Source: a virus
Length of the DNA: 25,501 nucleotides
Strand: one strand, 5' to 3'
IMG/VR virus record: IMGVR_UViG_3300030104_000035
Coordinates: 1-25,501 of that record
The notes under the pieces were generated by a model. The model had not been told where the DNA came from, did not search any database, and saw nothing but the letters and a program-made list of their open reading frames with translations. Made by a program: the position numbers and the translations under genes. This document shows positions 1-8,061 of the stretch, in pieces. Numbering within the stretch: the first letter of the stretch is position 1; every line of letters starts with the position of its first letter.

Positions 1-217
1 TTGGAAATACTGCACCAGATTCTACTTCCAACTCATTTGATGATCCTAGTTTATTAATAGTAGCACCACCACCTGCTGTACCATCGTGATTGTGTCCTGT
101 AGAAGCATTCATTGCACTTTCTATTGCATTGTATTCGTTGTTAAACAAATCGGCATCAATAGGATTGCCGTTGGCTAACGCTCCTGTAGTATCCTGTCTA
201 GTGTATCCATTTGGCAT
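1..217 (-). CDS. Tail fiber-like protein, N-terminal part (cut by window edge)
   Basis: Partial gene; the frame is open from an ATG at 217 to the window edge, giving 72 complete codons. The start is supported by AAGGA eight bases upstream and by its position just after the stop of the tail hub gene at 229. The visible protein begins MPNGYTRQDTTGALANG and contains GHNHDGTAGGGATI at about residues 42-55. His-rich GHxHDGT segments followed by a Gly-rich stretch are common near the N-terminus of marine phage fibers and baseplate-attached spike proteins, and the location in the tail block agrees. The receptor-binding part would lie outside the window. The fiber role is an inference from motif and context. 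Confidence 0.6.
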   Translation of the reverse strand, partial: MPNGYTRQDTTGALANGNPIDADLFNNEYNAIESAMNASTGHNHDGTAGGGATINKLGSSNELEVESGAVFP

Positions 218-228
218 ATTACTGTTCC

Positions 229-2769
229 TTATTGCCTGTCGTTTTGTTTATATTCTAACACACATGTGTCTAATGTAAAAGATGGATTTGATGTTGTATC
301 TGAAATCCGTAAAGCTATTGTATCTCCTGATCCTGTAATATTTACAGGGTAAACTTTTTCTAAGTTTGAACTAAATACTACACCGCCTGATGCATTAAAT
401 AAAGCACCACCACCAAAGATTGCAACAGAAGGTGATGTCGCTGTTTTTATTTCTATTATATCTGGTTGCCTAATATCGTTTCTTAGTAAAGATTCAAAGT
501 CATATCTGACTGAAAATTCTAAGTCAATAGTACCTTCTGGGGCTATGAATAAAACAGCTTTATAAAAAGTTTTTCTAATCTGTGGATCATTTATAGGCAT
601 GAATGCAGTTTGCATAATAGATTCTATGTTTGTGCCATCAAAAGTATTACCTGAATCTAGTAAATATGCATAGTTATCATTATTTGAAAAAGCTACTGTT
701 TCTGTAGCATTAGTTATGTTATATGCACTGTCTATAACACTAGCTTTTATTCCTTTTGTAGTAGACCACTCAATGCCATCTGAACCTTGTGCTGATAGTT
801 TAGTAGCTATCAAACCATCAGAAGCAGAAGAAGCCCTACTTGATACGTAAGAGAAAACTCTATATTGAGACTTTTCCCTAACCACAGTAGAGCAGTATGC
901 AGTAGTACCACTTAAAAACTTAGAAGCGTCTTCTTTTATTTTGTCAGAAGCAACGTCCAAAGCAAAGTCACCTATACGGTCCGTAGCAGATAATAGTCTT
1001 AGTCCATCAGGAGCAAGATACATTATGTCTCCACCAATCTCTTGAACTGTATCCCCATTTATACAACCTATATTTTCTGTTATAGGCTGTAGTCTAAAGT
1101 CTGCAGTAGAGCTACCTGTTAATCTGCTTACTGTGTCTGTTGTAAAAATAATTAGTTGTTCACGGAAGACAACTATACCTGTAATATTATGTGCTAGGTT
1201 TATACTACCTGCGCCATCTGCTACTGAGAAGTTATCTACAGTTGATGGTGCTGTGAATAATAACTTATTTCCTTTAACATAGAATGCTGTGTTCTTAAAT
1301 ATTACTACACGTTCTGCGCCCAAAACATCTGTATTAATGTTTGCACTTGCGGCTGTTAGGTTTGTTTGTGTATTATTTGATATATTATATATACTAGGGT
1401 AGCTTGTACCGTCAACAAAAACAACCTTATCAGTACCATCAAAATTAAAATCGGCTTGGTTTATTTTCCCACCGCCTGTATTTGTGCTAACAGCAGTGAA
1501 TATCCAATCAGTATTAGTGCTGTAGTAATAAGCAGTTTTATTTACATCTGCAGTAACAAGGTCACCAAAGGTCAGAACAGTATTATCGGATAAAGACTGA
1601 GCAGATGAAAGTGTTATACTGTTTTGATTTGTAACTGATGCTACAGTAACCGTACCCGATATGCCTGTACCTGTAACAAACATACCTGCTTTTATATTAG
1701 TATTAAAAGTAAGTACAACGTTATCAGCAATAGTTACTGCTCTGTCTAGTACAAGGCTATTCTGATTTGTTACTGTCTTTACTACAACATCCCCAGAGAT
1801 ACCAGTACCAGTTACAAGCATTCCTTTAGTAATAGTTCCAGTAAAACTTACACCAGTACCAGCGATAGAAACACCTGTTATTGGTCCTTCTGCTAAACCT
1901 GTACCTGCTATAGTAGCTGCTGTTATGCCACCTGATCCATTTACTGTAGTTATTGTAATAGTTGCATCATTAGCAGTAGTAGCACCATTTAACTGTGTAC
2001 CTACTACTTTAATTGTTTGATTAGCTGCGTAACCTGAACCTGCTGCAGAGATAGCTACAGTATATGTAGTACCTGTTTTAGTAATATTAAATGTAGCACT
2101 ACTACCAGAACCACTATAGCTAGACTGTGTTGGGTTGGTGTATGTAGCAGCACTAGAACCAATAGAAGTAACTGTAACAGTTGCGTTGTTTGCTGAAGTA
2201 GCGCCACCTAAGTTTGCACCTACTACTGTTACTGTTTCGCTAACTTTAAACCCTGTACCTGCTGCATTTATTGCTGCTGTGTACGTGCCATTTGTATTTG
2301 TTATGTTAAATGTAGCACTTGCACCAGCTAGAGAGGAGCTACCTGTTACTGCTGTAAAAGTTCTTGCTCTGTCTAAGGTTAATGCAGTACCAGAAGAAAC
2401 AGCACCATTTACTATAGCTGTAGCAGTGTTTGTATCAAGGGCTACTGCAGTAGTTGATGATGTAGCACCGTTTACCGTAGACGTAGCAGTTTGTCTTTCT
2501 GTTACAGTAGCAGAGTCTACTTTACGAGCAGCAATTATTCTAGCGTTGGACACTACTTTAATGCCTAAAGTATCACCTGTTCCTGGAATTGTAAAATCTG
2601 TAAACTTAGAAAAGCCTTTTATCTTTTTGTAGCCACCTTCTTTATCTACTTCAAAGTTTTGCAAAGTAGAAGCAGAACCAACAGCATTAATACCTTGCTG
2701 TAGTAAACTCATGTTAGAGATTAAACCACCCCTAAACTCTATTGGGAATGTATTCCAGCCTGTAGCCAT
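229..2769 (-). CDS. Tail hub / DNA stabilisation-type structural protein with inserted repeat domains
   Basis: An 846-residue protein in the position that follows the head-tail adaptor in short-tailed phages. Its N-terminus (GGLISNMSLLQQGINAVGSA, then LQNFEVDKEGGYKKIKG) and its C-terminal half, with blade-like segments such as FNFDGTDKVVFVDG (about 443-456), resemble the beta-propeller tail hub or P22 gp10-like stabilisation proteins that seal the portal and carry fibers. Residues about 88-405 look inserted: they are Thr/Ser/Gly/Ala-rich and contain three repeat pairs (about 95-114 and 116-136; 146-209 and 216-278; 315-355 and 360-400). The ATG overlaps the stop of the adaptor gene (TAATG), implying coupled translation. 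A T7 gp12-like nozzle protein is the main alternative. The family assignment comes from recall and layout. Confidence 0.55.
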   Translation of the reverse strand: MATGWNTFPIEFRGGLISNMSLLQQGINAVGSASTLQNFEVDKEGGYKKIKGFSKFTDFTIPGTGDTLGIKVVSNARIIAARKVDSATVTERQTATSTVNGATSSTTAVALDTNTATAIVNGAVSSGTALTLDRARTFTAVTGSSSLAGASATFNITNTNGTYTAAINAAGTGFKVSETVTVVGANLGGATSANNATVTVTSIGSSAATYTNPTQSSYSGSGSSATFNITKTGTTYTVAISAAGSGYAANQTIKVVGTQLNGATTANDATITITTVNGSGGITAATIAGTGLAEGPITGVSIAGTGVSFTGTITKGMLVTGTGISGDVVVKTVTNQNSLVLDRAVTIADNVVLTFNTNIKAGMFVTGTGISGTVTVASVTNQNSITLSSAQSLSDNTVLTFGDLVTADVNKTAYYYSTNTDWIFTAVSTNTGGGKINQADFNFDGTDKVVFVDGTSYPSIYNISNNTQTNLTAASANINTDVLGAERVVIFKNTAFYVKGNKLLFTAPSTVDNFSVADGAGSINLAHNITGIVVFREQLIIFTTDTVSRLTGSSTADFRLQPITENIGCINGDTVQEIGGDIMYLAPDGLRLLSATDRIGDFALDVASDKIKEDASKFLSGTTAYCSTVVREKSQYRVFSYVSSRASSASDGLIATKLSAQGSDGIEWSTTKGIKASVIDSAYNITNATETVAFSNNDNYAYLLDSGNTFDGTNIESIMQTAFMPINDPQIRKTFYKAVLFIAPEGTIDLEFSVRYDFESLLRNDIRQPDIIEIKTATSPSVAIFGGGALFNASGGVVFSSNLEKVYPVNITGSGDTIALRISDTTSNPSFTLDTCVLEYKQNDRQ
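1555..2508 (-). repeat. Intragenic block of three degenerate repeat pairs
   Basis: This part of the tail hub gene encodes residues about 88-405. Pair one is TVNGATSSTTAVALD / IVNGAVSSGTALTLD. Pair two is about 65 residues long and shares SATFNIT, INAAGTGF / ISAAGSGY, VVGANLGGATSANNAT / VVGTQLNGATTANDAT. Pair three is about 41 residues long and shares VTGTGISG, VTNQNS and VLTF. The copies are clearly similar but not identical, so the duplications are not very recent. Confidence 0.7.
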
Positions 2770-3458
2770 TAGAAACTAACTCTTCTGTCTCTTATTTCTT
2801 TGTAACGATTTATATGTAAGCTTCTTAAATGTTTTATGCCATCTTCAAATAATACCTGAGACATGTTAGCCATTTGTGCATCATTTCTAAATTGATATGC
2901 ATAATACATAGCACCATTTATAATAACGTGTCTATATGGCTCTGGTATTTGTGGTACGTCATCATGTCCTTCTAAGTCAAAACCAAGTAAGTAATACTCA
3001 TAAACTAATGTGTAGGCTTCATCAGGCTCAGGCACTAGTATATATTCTCTACTAGGCGCACGTACAACCATTCGAGGCATGCCCCTGTTTGATGTACCTG
3101 AGTCATACTCTTGATCTACATACTTCTCTAAATATTCTTCATATGTTATTTCTTTTAGGTATTCTGTTCCGTTACCAATGGTGGCATCTCTTTTTATTCT
3201 AAAAGACTGCATGTTTACAACTTTAGCATCTGTAGGAAAAGGTTCTCTTGATACACCTGCTACTAAAGTTATTTCATTCTCTACATGATTCCAAGTCCAC
3301 TCAAATTCTTCTTGTTGAATATGTCTTATAGCAGAGTTAACAGCTTCTTTGACAAAAGTGTAGTAACCTGTAGTTGTTGCAAAGTTAGTAGTTGTTAGTT
3401 TGACTTCATTTAGTCTACCACAAACATCATTAACTAGGCCAATAAAATCGTAAGCCAT
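2769..3458 (-). CDS. Head-to-tail adaptor (SU10 adaptor / P22 gp4 / T7 gp11-like)
   Basis: A 229-residue protein that would form the ring beneath the portal and connect it to the tail hub. The N-terminus (MAYDFIGLVNDVCGRLNEV) followed by a long helix (about 31-50) and a mixed beta region matches what I know of the SU10-type adaptor family, which is functionally equivalent to P22 gp4 and T7 gp11. The length is usual for these adaptors. The C-terminus has helical segments (YRHVIINGAMYYAYQFRNDA) typical of adaptor subunits. It sits directly upstream of the hub gene with a TAATG overlap and just downstream of the small fiber-tail adaptor candidate. The call rests on recalled similarity plus position. 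Confidence 0.65.
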   Translation of the reverse strand: MAYDFIGLVNDVCGRLNEVKLTTTNFATTTGYYTFVKEAVNSAIRHIQQEEFEWTWNHVENEITLVAGVSREPFPTDAKVVNMQSFRIKRDATIGNGTEYLKEITYEEYLEKYVDQEYDSGTSNRGMPRMVVRAPSREYILVPEPDEAYTLVYEYYLLGFDLEGHDDVPQIPEPYRHVIINGAMYYAYQFRNDAQMANMSQVLFEDGIKHLRSLHINRYKEIRDRRVSF

Positions 3459-3460
3459 TA

Positions 3461-3775
3461 TTAAGTACTCCTAACCCTTAATAAGATATTTCTTTCAAAG
3501 ACTTTTGAATCTGAATCAGTAATCCTACAAGTAATCTTATATCGTTTACCATCTACTCCACCTGAAAAACGTGCAGTTGCAACTGTGGTTGTATTGGTTG
3601 GTTGTATTAGAATTATTTCATTACTAAGTCCATTTAAAGAAACATTAGTAGTTAGCAACGTGTCTTCTGCTAACCAAACAACACTTGCTATTGTATCTGT
3701 GCCTAAGAAACGCGACCAGTCAACACTGAAATCAGCAATTTCATCTGGGTCTTTGTTAGGCCATTTATATGCCAT
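3461..3775 (-). CDS. Small structural protein, possible fiber-tail adaptor
   Basis: A 104-residue protein beginning MAYKWPNKDPDEIADFSVDW. The KDPDE...DW opening, a middle with alternating strands, and an end that reads GGVDGKRYKITCRITDSDSK match a small beta-sandwich family often annotated in phages as fiber-tail adaptor (Gp77-like). These proteins are thought to link fibers to the tail hub or baseplate. AAGGA six bases before the ATG supports the start. The gene lies between a repeat-rich structural protein and the head-tail adaptor, which agrees with a tail role. Family assignment is from recall and is moderately secure. Confidence 0.5.
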   Translation of the reverse strand: MAYKWPNKDPDEIADFSVDWSRFLGTDTIASVVWLAEDTLLTTNVSLNGLSNEIILIQPTNTTTVATARFSGGVDGKRYKITCRITDSDSKVFERNILLRVRST

Positions 3776-3784
3776 AAGAAATCC

Positions 3785-4432
3785 TTATCTACGTGTTATG
3801 TATACCTTGTAGTCTTTATAAGGTACAATATTTACCGTTGCTGTTCTTCTAAAGTCTGTATTTAGAAATATAACTTCTGGCGCTCTATATATACCATTAG
3901 GTATATCTGGATCATCACTGTTCCAATTTACTGCACCAGAGGCAGACACACCTGTTATTGGAGTACTACCTTGAGCATCTTCATCTGCAAAGTCACCAAA
4001 GGTTGCTGTAGCTGAAACTGAAGCAATAGTAAAATTAGATTCTGCAGTAACACCAATACCTAGTCCACCTGTCGCTACTAGTGATGATAGCTTGTGTTTA
4101 CCAGTGGCAGAAACAGCACTTAAAGCAGAAGTACCAGCTACACCTGTTACACTTGTAGCAATAAAACCTATACCATCAGCAGCACCAGCAGCAGAAGTAC
4201 CAACAACTCCAGTTGGAGTTACATTGCCTTTAGCAATTACGGTAGCTGTTGTTATAGAGTCTTGTACAGCACTAGTAGCAGCAATACCAGCAAGAGCAAA
4301 TGCTCTATCTCCACCAACACTCAAGCCCGGAGTACCAGTTGTACCTACTACACCTGTAAGTCCAACGTTTCTGTGTGGAGAAGATTCAAAATCGCCTAGA
4401 GGTAATTCTGAATGTGCTGCAAAACTTAGCAT
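3785..4432 (-). CDS. Ala/Gly/Thr-rich probable virion protein with degenerate repeats
   Basis: A 215-residue protein. Residues about 24-150 are built from repeats of the type TGVVGTTGTPG, TGVVGTSAAGA, TGVAGTSALSA, spaced by strands such as TTATVIAKGNV. The repeats suggest a beta-rich fibrous structure. The C-terminus is different in composition: a segment with NGIYRAPEVIFLNTD followed by RTATVNIVPYKDYKVYITRR, which may be the attachment part. AAAGG nine bases before the ATG supports the start. It is placed among tail fiber and adaptor genes. I do not recognise a defined family; a minor fiber or tail decoration role is an inference. Confidence 0.5.
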   Translation of the reverse strand: MLSFAAHSELPLGDFESSPHRNVGLTGVVGTTGTPGLSVGGDRAFALAGIAATSAVQDSITTATVIAKGNVTPTGVVGTSAAGAADGIGFIATSVTGVAGTSALSAVSATGKHKLSSLVATGGLGIGVTAESNFTIASVSATATFGDFADEDAQGSTPITGVSASGAVNWNSDDPDIPNGIYRAPEVIFLNTDFRRTATVNIVPYKDYKVYITRR

Positions 4433-4454
4433 TTACAAGTGCCTTTATTAAAGT

Positions 4455-4679
4455 TTATTTATGATCTGCAATAGCTTTGTTAACAGCAGTCATGTCTTCA
4501 GTAGTCCAGAAAGTTTTAGCTTTCATAATCTCCAAGTGTGCTACATTAGAAGCTTTACATGCAGCCCACTCAGCATCTGGCATAGTAGAAGGTTGTCCTG
4601 CGTTTAATGTAGTAACAGAATCTTGCATTGCTTTGTAGTGATGTGCTATTCTTTCAGCACTTGGATTTTCTTCAGACAT
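4455..4679 (-). CDS. Small acidic hypothetical protein downstream of tail fiber
   Basis: A 74-residue, probably helical protein (MSEENPSAERIAHHYKAMQD...), ending TFWTTEDMTAVNKAIADHK. It starts three bases after the stop of the 951-residue fiber gene, so the two are probably co-translated. Small proteins immediately downstream of fiber genes in marine phages often share the pattern of an HL-M-K-FWT-EDM ending, but their function is unknown to me. A fiber assembly chaperone is possible by position only. It could equally be a minor virion protein. Confidence 0.5.
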   Translation of the reverse strand: MSEENPSAERIAHHYKAMQDSVTTLNAGQPSTMPDAEWAACKASNVAHLEIMKAKTFWTTEDMTAVNKAIADHK

Positions 4680-4682
4680 TTT

Positions 4683-7538
4683 TTATCCTTCTAAAGTTTT
4701 TATTCTAGCTTCTAAAGCGTCATTCTTTGCTGATAATTCCTGAATGGCTTTAACCATTGCCCATTGTAGAGCATCTGGATTTACTGAAAGAACACCTGTG
4801 CTTGCTTCAGTCACACAACTAGGTATTACAGCTTGTAGTTCTTGAGCTATAACGCCAACTTGTACACCTGATTTTTCTACTATATCGGTTTCTACTAATC
4901 CATCAGCTTTTATTTCATCTAAATCATCTTTAGTTTTGTACTCAAAGTTTCTAACTTTTACAGCTTTAATAGCATCAAGGCCGACAGGGCTATCTGTAAT
5001 ATTCTTTTTAATTCTACGATCTGAAACTGTATTCCAATAAGAAGCGTTATGCTGACCATATATACCAGATGTACCACCATAATAACCAGTTCCATTACCT
5101 TTTCCTGTAATATTAAAGCCTATAACAACACTGTTTGCATCTGCTGCAGCAGCAACATTGGTATAACCACCACTAATTAATGTGTTTCCCCCACCTGTTA
5201 ACTGGTTTGATCCACCACCTGCATATCCATTTAAATAACCAATGAGACAATTATGACTAGCAGTTGTCATGCCATATCCTGCATAACGACCTATAGATAT
5301 ATTATAATTACCAGTGGTTGTAGTAGGTAAAGAATCATCACCTAGAGCTACGTTATGCGCCCCTGTAGTTACAACGTGACCTGCTCCTACTCCAACACAG
5401 GTATTATAGTTAGATGTAGTCACATCGTTTAATGCGTTAAAACCAACAGCAGTTGAATACGCACCTGATGTAAGATTAGCTAAAGCATAAGCACCAAATG
5501 CCGTATTCTGACTCGTAGTTGTAATTGAAGACAAAGAACCTTGACCAACAGCTACATTACTATTACCTGTTGTTAAAGCATCCAAACAGTTATGACCAAC
5601 GCCCACATTATTGTAACAATTATCATCAGTAACTGCCGTACCAGCATTTTGACCTATAAAAGTATTGTTAGCAGCAGTAGTACCTGCCTTTCCTGCTCGA
5701 TAACCTATAAAGGTATTACCATACCCAGTAGTGTTAGCCGCCCCAGCTTCAAATCCAACTGCAGTATTTCCATTTGCAGTGGTGCTTGCACTTAGGGCAT
5801 TATATCCTATGGCTACGGTACTACTACCTGTAGTATTAGCATCAAAAGCGAGGCTTCCCACTACAGTGTTATATTGGCCTGTGGTGGATAATCCTGCTGC
5901 ACTATATCCAATAGCTATATTGTAGGTTTCTGTAGCAGAAGTAAAGTTTTGAGTTCCTAAAGCCATTCTACCAATCGCAATAGACCGACTACCTGCTGTA
6001 TCAGCAGTTAACGCATTTTTGCCTATAGCAGTATTAAGGCTTCCAGTAGTCAAAGTATCACCTGTTAGTGCGCCTACAAGGGTGTTGTCTGTACCTGTTG
6101 TAATATCGTTACCAGCGTTAAATCCTACAGCAGTATTGTATGCATCAGTAGCTGAAGTAAAATTTTGTGTTGTTAATGTTCCAAAGCCTACTGCTGTACT
6201 TTTACTACCTGTAGTATCTGCAAGCAAAGCATCATATCCAACTGCTGTGTTTCTTACTCCAGTAGTGTTTACAGCCAAAGCTTTAAATCCAACAGCGAGA
6301 TTTTTATCTCCAGTAGTTATCGCTGCGCCAGCATCTTTACCAATAAGTGTGTTTTCTGTACCACCAGAAGCAAGAGCAACACCTGCACCATCACCAATCC
6401 TGAGATTATCTGTACCTGCTGTAGTAGTAATCAAATCTGCACCAACACCAAAAGTTAAATCTGATGAAAGGCTTCCTCCACCTAATTTTGAATCTAACTG
6501 TGTTTGTATATTTGAGGTTACACCATCTACGTAGTTTAGTTCAGCAGTAGTAGCTGTGACACCATCCATGATGTTTAGCTCTGTTGTGGTAGCTGTAACT
6601 CCGTCAAGAATGTTTAACTCTGCTGTGGTAGAAGTAACACCGTCAAGAATGTTTAACTCTGCTGTGGTAGAAGTAACACCGTCAAGAATATTGAGTTCAG
6701 CAGCAGTTGATGTAACACCATCTAATATGTTTAACTCTGCAGCAGTTGATGTAACACCGTCTAGAATGTTTAACTCAGCTATAGTAGATGTTAGTGTGCT
6801 AAAGTCTTTACCGCTATATACCTTGGCTCCCATACCTGAGTGTGCAGTACAATATGTGTACAACAAATCTGGTGCATCTTGCTCAAGAGTTACCTGCGTA
6901 TACGCTCCAGCACTTCCCGGAGTACCTACAGCAGTAACACCTGTGCTAAAAGCTGAACCTGATGCATGTGTACCGTCTGAGGTTGTTGATAGTCTTAGAG
7001 GGTGTCCAGCATTACTTGAATCTGATTGATCAAATCTTACAGTTACAGACTTAGGTATTAATGCAGTCTGTTGTACTGTTCCGTCTAATGCATACTTGTT
7101 ACCACCAGAGTTAACAACTGTAACCGCAATAGTGTGATACGGTTGTTTTGCGTCTAACTGTGTCTGTATGTTTGAAGTAACGCCATCTGTAAAGTTTAAC
7201 TCTGCAACTGTTGCAGTAATACCTAGACGTGTTTGGTCTGCAGGTACAGTCATAAAAATATTTTTAGTACCAGCGCTAAAGTTTACTGCGCTAGTTCCAT
7301 TAGAACCTGCTAAAACAGTAGTACGAGTGAGAGTGTTGCCAGTATTCCATGTACCTATGCCTACCTCCCACTCGTCTGTGCTTGGTGTGGTATGTGCAAC
7401 GGCATAATATGTCGTGTCACCATTAGACATACACGATGTAAATGTATCAAAAGTAGCATCAGCACCACCTAGAGCATAAGCTCCTGTACCTGTGGTTGTT
7501 GTACTTTCTTTTACACGATCTTTTGTAATTAATGCCAT
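4683..7538 (-). CDS. Tail fiber with C-terminal S74 intramolecular chaperone domain
   Basis: A 951-residue fiber. The first 105 residues (MALITKDRVKESTTTTGTG, EWEVGIGTWNTGNTLTRTTV) look like a conserved marine phage fiber attachment domain. Residues about 135-241 form a cupredoxin-like module (H179, C230, H233, M236). Residues about 251-342 carry seven copies of a 13-residue repeat (TAELNILDGVTST type). Residues about 387-780 carry NTAVGFNAG...TTG-like repeats that probably form a trimeric beta-structure. From S839 the sequence SDRRIKKNI, then GVIAQELQAVIPSCV, matches the peptidase S74 chaperone, with Ser839 and Lys844 as the expected catalytic pair for self-cleavage after trimer folding. A C-terminal coiled coil (QELSAKNDALEARIKTLEG) follows. 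AAGG upstream supports the ATG. Confidence 0.85.
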   Translation of the reverse strand: MALITKDRVKESTTTTGTGAYALGGADATFDTFTSCMSNGDTTYYAVAHTTPSTDEWEVGIGTWNTGNTLTRTTVLAGSNGTSAVNFSAGTKNIFMTVPADQTRLGITATVAELNFTDGVTSNIQTQLDAKQPYHTIAVTVVNSGGNKYALDGTVQQTALIPKSVTVRFDQSDSSNAGHPLRLSTTSDGTHASGSAFSTGVTAVGTPGSAGAYTQVTLEQDAPDLLYTYCTAHSGMGAKVYSGKDFSTLTSTIAELNILDGVTSTAAELNILDGVTSTAAELNILDGVTSTTAELNILDGVTSTTAELNILDGVTATTTELNIMDGVTATTAELNYVDGVTSNIQTQLDSKLGGGSLSSDLTFGVGADLITTTAGTDNLRIGDGAGVALASGGTENTLIGKDAGAAITTGDKNLAVGFKALAVNTTGVRNTAVGYDALLADTTGSKSTAVGFGTLTTQNFTSATDAYNTAVGFNAGNDITTGTDNTLVGALTGDTLTTGSLNTAIGKNALTADTAGSRSIAIGRMALGTQNFTSATETYNIAIGYSAAGLSTTGQYNTVVGSLAFDANTTGSSTVAIGYNALSASTTANGNTAVGFEAGAANTTGYGNTFIGYRAGKAGTTAANNTFIGQNAGTAVTDDNCYNNVGVGHNCLDALTTGNSNVAVGQGSLSSITTTSQNTAFGAYALANLTSGAYSTAVGFNALNDVTTSNYNTCVGVGAGHVVTTGAHNVALGDDSLPTTTTGNYNISIGRYAGYGMTTASHNCLIGYLNGYAGGGSNQLTGGGNTLISGGYTNVAAAADANSVVIGFNITGKGNGTGYYGGTSGIYGQHNASYWNTVSDRRIKKNITDSPVGLDAIKAVKVRNFEYKTKDDLDEIKADGLVETDIVEKSGVQVGVIAQELQAVIPSCVTEASTGVLSVNPDALQWAMVKAIQELSAKNDALEARIKTLEG
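6513..6788 (-). repeat. 39-bp tandem repeats encoding TAELNILDGVTST units
   Basis: Seven in-frame units of 13 residues (39 bases) lie in tandem inside the fiber gene, an eighth related unit lying apart near residue 112. The units at 6602-6640 and 6641-6679 are identical over all 39 bases; the others differ at synonymous and a few replacement sites (ILDGV, IMDGV, YVDGV). Such a block usually forms a repetitive shaft segment. Confidence 0.85.
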
Positions 7539-7550
7539 TGTAATATACCT

Positions 7551-7988
7551 TTAAGCTATGCGGATAACAGCGTTAGAAGCGTCTGCTGTTGGGAACACAA
7601 TAGTAAAGTCACCACTTGTTGCGCTAACATCACCACCGAAGTCAAAAACTGCGATAGCTTTATTACTTGCTGATGAGTTATATATAATTGCGCCTCTTGC
7701 AGTGATAGTCAAGTTTGAAAAGACTTCATCTGCAAAATCTACTGTAGCTGTAGTTCCTGAAAGTGCTATTGTTCCACTATCTAAGTTCTGTCCACCTGCT
7801 GAATAATTTGTGCCAGTAGCTTCGTCTGAGTTACCTGTAACGTCAGAATAGTTTGCAGTTGCTGCACCATAAGTGCCTGACATGCCAGATTTGATTAGAG
7901 CTATCTTTAAAGTATGAGTGTCTAAATCGTGAACACCTCCAAGAAGCTCTTGCTTGAAGCTGCTGCACATTGCCGTTGTGATTGCCAT
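7551..7988 (-). CDS. Small virion structural protein next to the capsid gene
   Basis: A 145-residue protein (MAITTAMCSSFKQELLGGVH, THTLKIALIKSG, YSAGGQNLDSG, DFADEVFSN, ending IVFPTADASNAVIRIA). The pattern of an N-terminal helix, KIAL strand, TNYSAGG loop and FPTADA-NAVIRIA end belongs to a widespread family of phage structural proteins that I recognise without a firm function. It lies between the capsid gene and the tail fiber, so a capsid decoration, fiber-base or tail role are all possible. AAGGA nine bases upstream supports the ATG. The terminator-like hairpin at 8024-8048 separates it from the capsid gene. Confidence 0.6.
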   Translation of the reverse strand: MAITTAMCSSFKQELLGGVHDLDTHTLKIALIKSGMSGTYGAATANYSDVTGNSDEATGTNYSAGGQNLDSGTIALSGTTATVDFADEVFSNLTITARGAIIYNSSASNKAIAVFDFGGDVSATSGDFTIVFPTADASNAVIRIA

Positions 7989-8023
7989 TTGGAAATGTCC
8001 TTATATAGGTTAAAGATGCACAA

Positions 8024-8048
8024 AGAGGCCAGCAATGAGCCAGCCTCT
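8024..8048 (-). terminator. Terminator-like hairpin after the major capsid gene
   Basis: On the minus strand an arm AGAGGCTGGC and an arm GCTGGCCTCT surround a five-base loop (TCATT), giving a 10-base-pair stem with two G-U pairs. It is followed by TTTG and, a little later, CTTT, so the U-tract is weak. It sits 13 bases after the capsid stop. Intrinsic terminators after the capsid gene are familiar in T7-like phages; here partial termination is the likely role. Confidence 0.55.
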
Positions 8049-8061
8049 AAGTTTAACTTGA

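Noticed and set aside
2135-2632. Plus-strand frame of 165 codons over the tail hub repeats
   Set aside because: It is antisense to the repeat-rich hub gene, has Val/Ala-rich composition derived from the repeats and no ribosome binding site.
6513-6788. CRISPR-like repeat array
   Set aside because: The units are contiguous, in frame and without spacers; they encode fiber shaft repeats.
5592-7029. Several plus-strand frames with repeated VTPSRMFNSA-like units
   Set aside because: They are antisense images of the fiber repeats; open frames arise from the regular codon pattern of the minus-strand gene.
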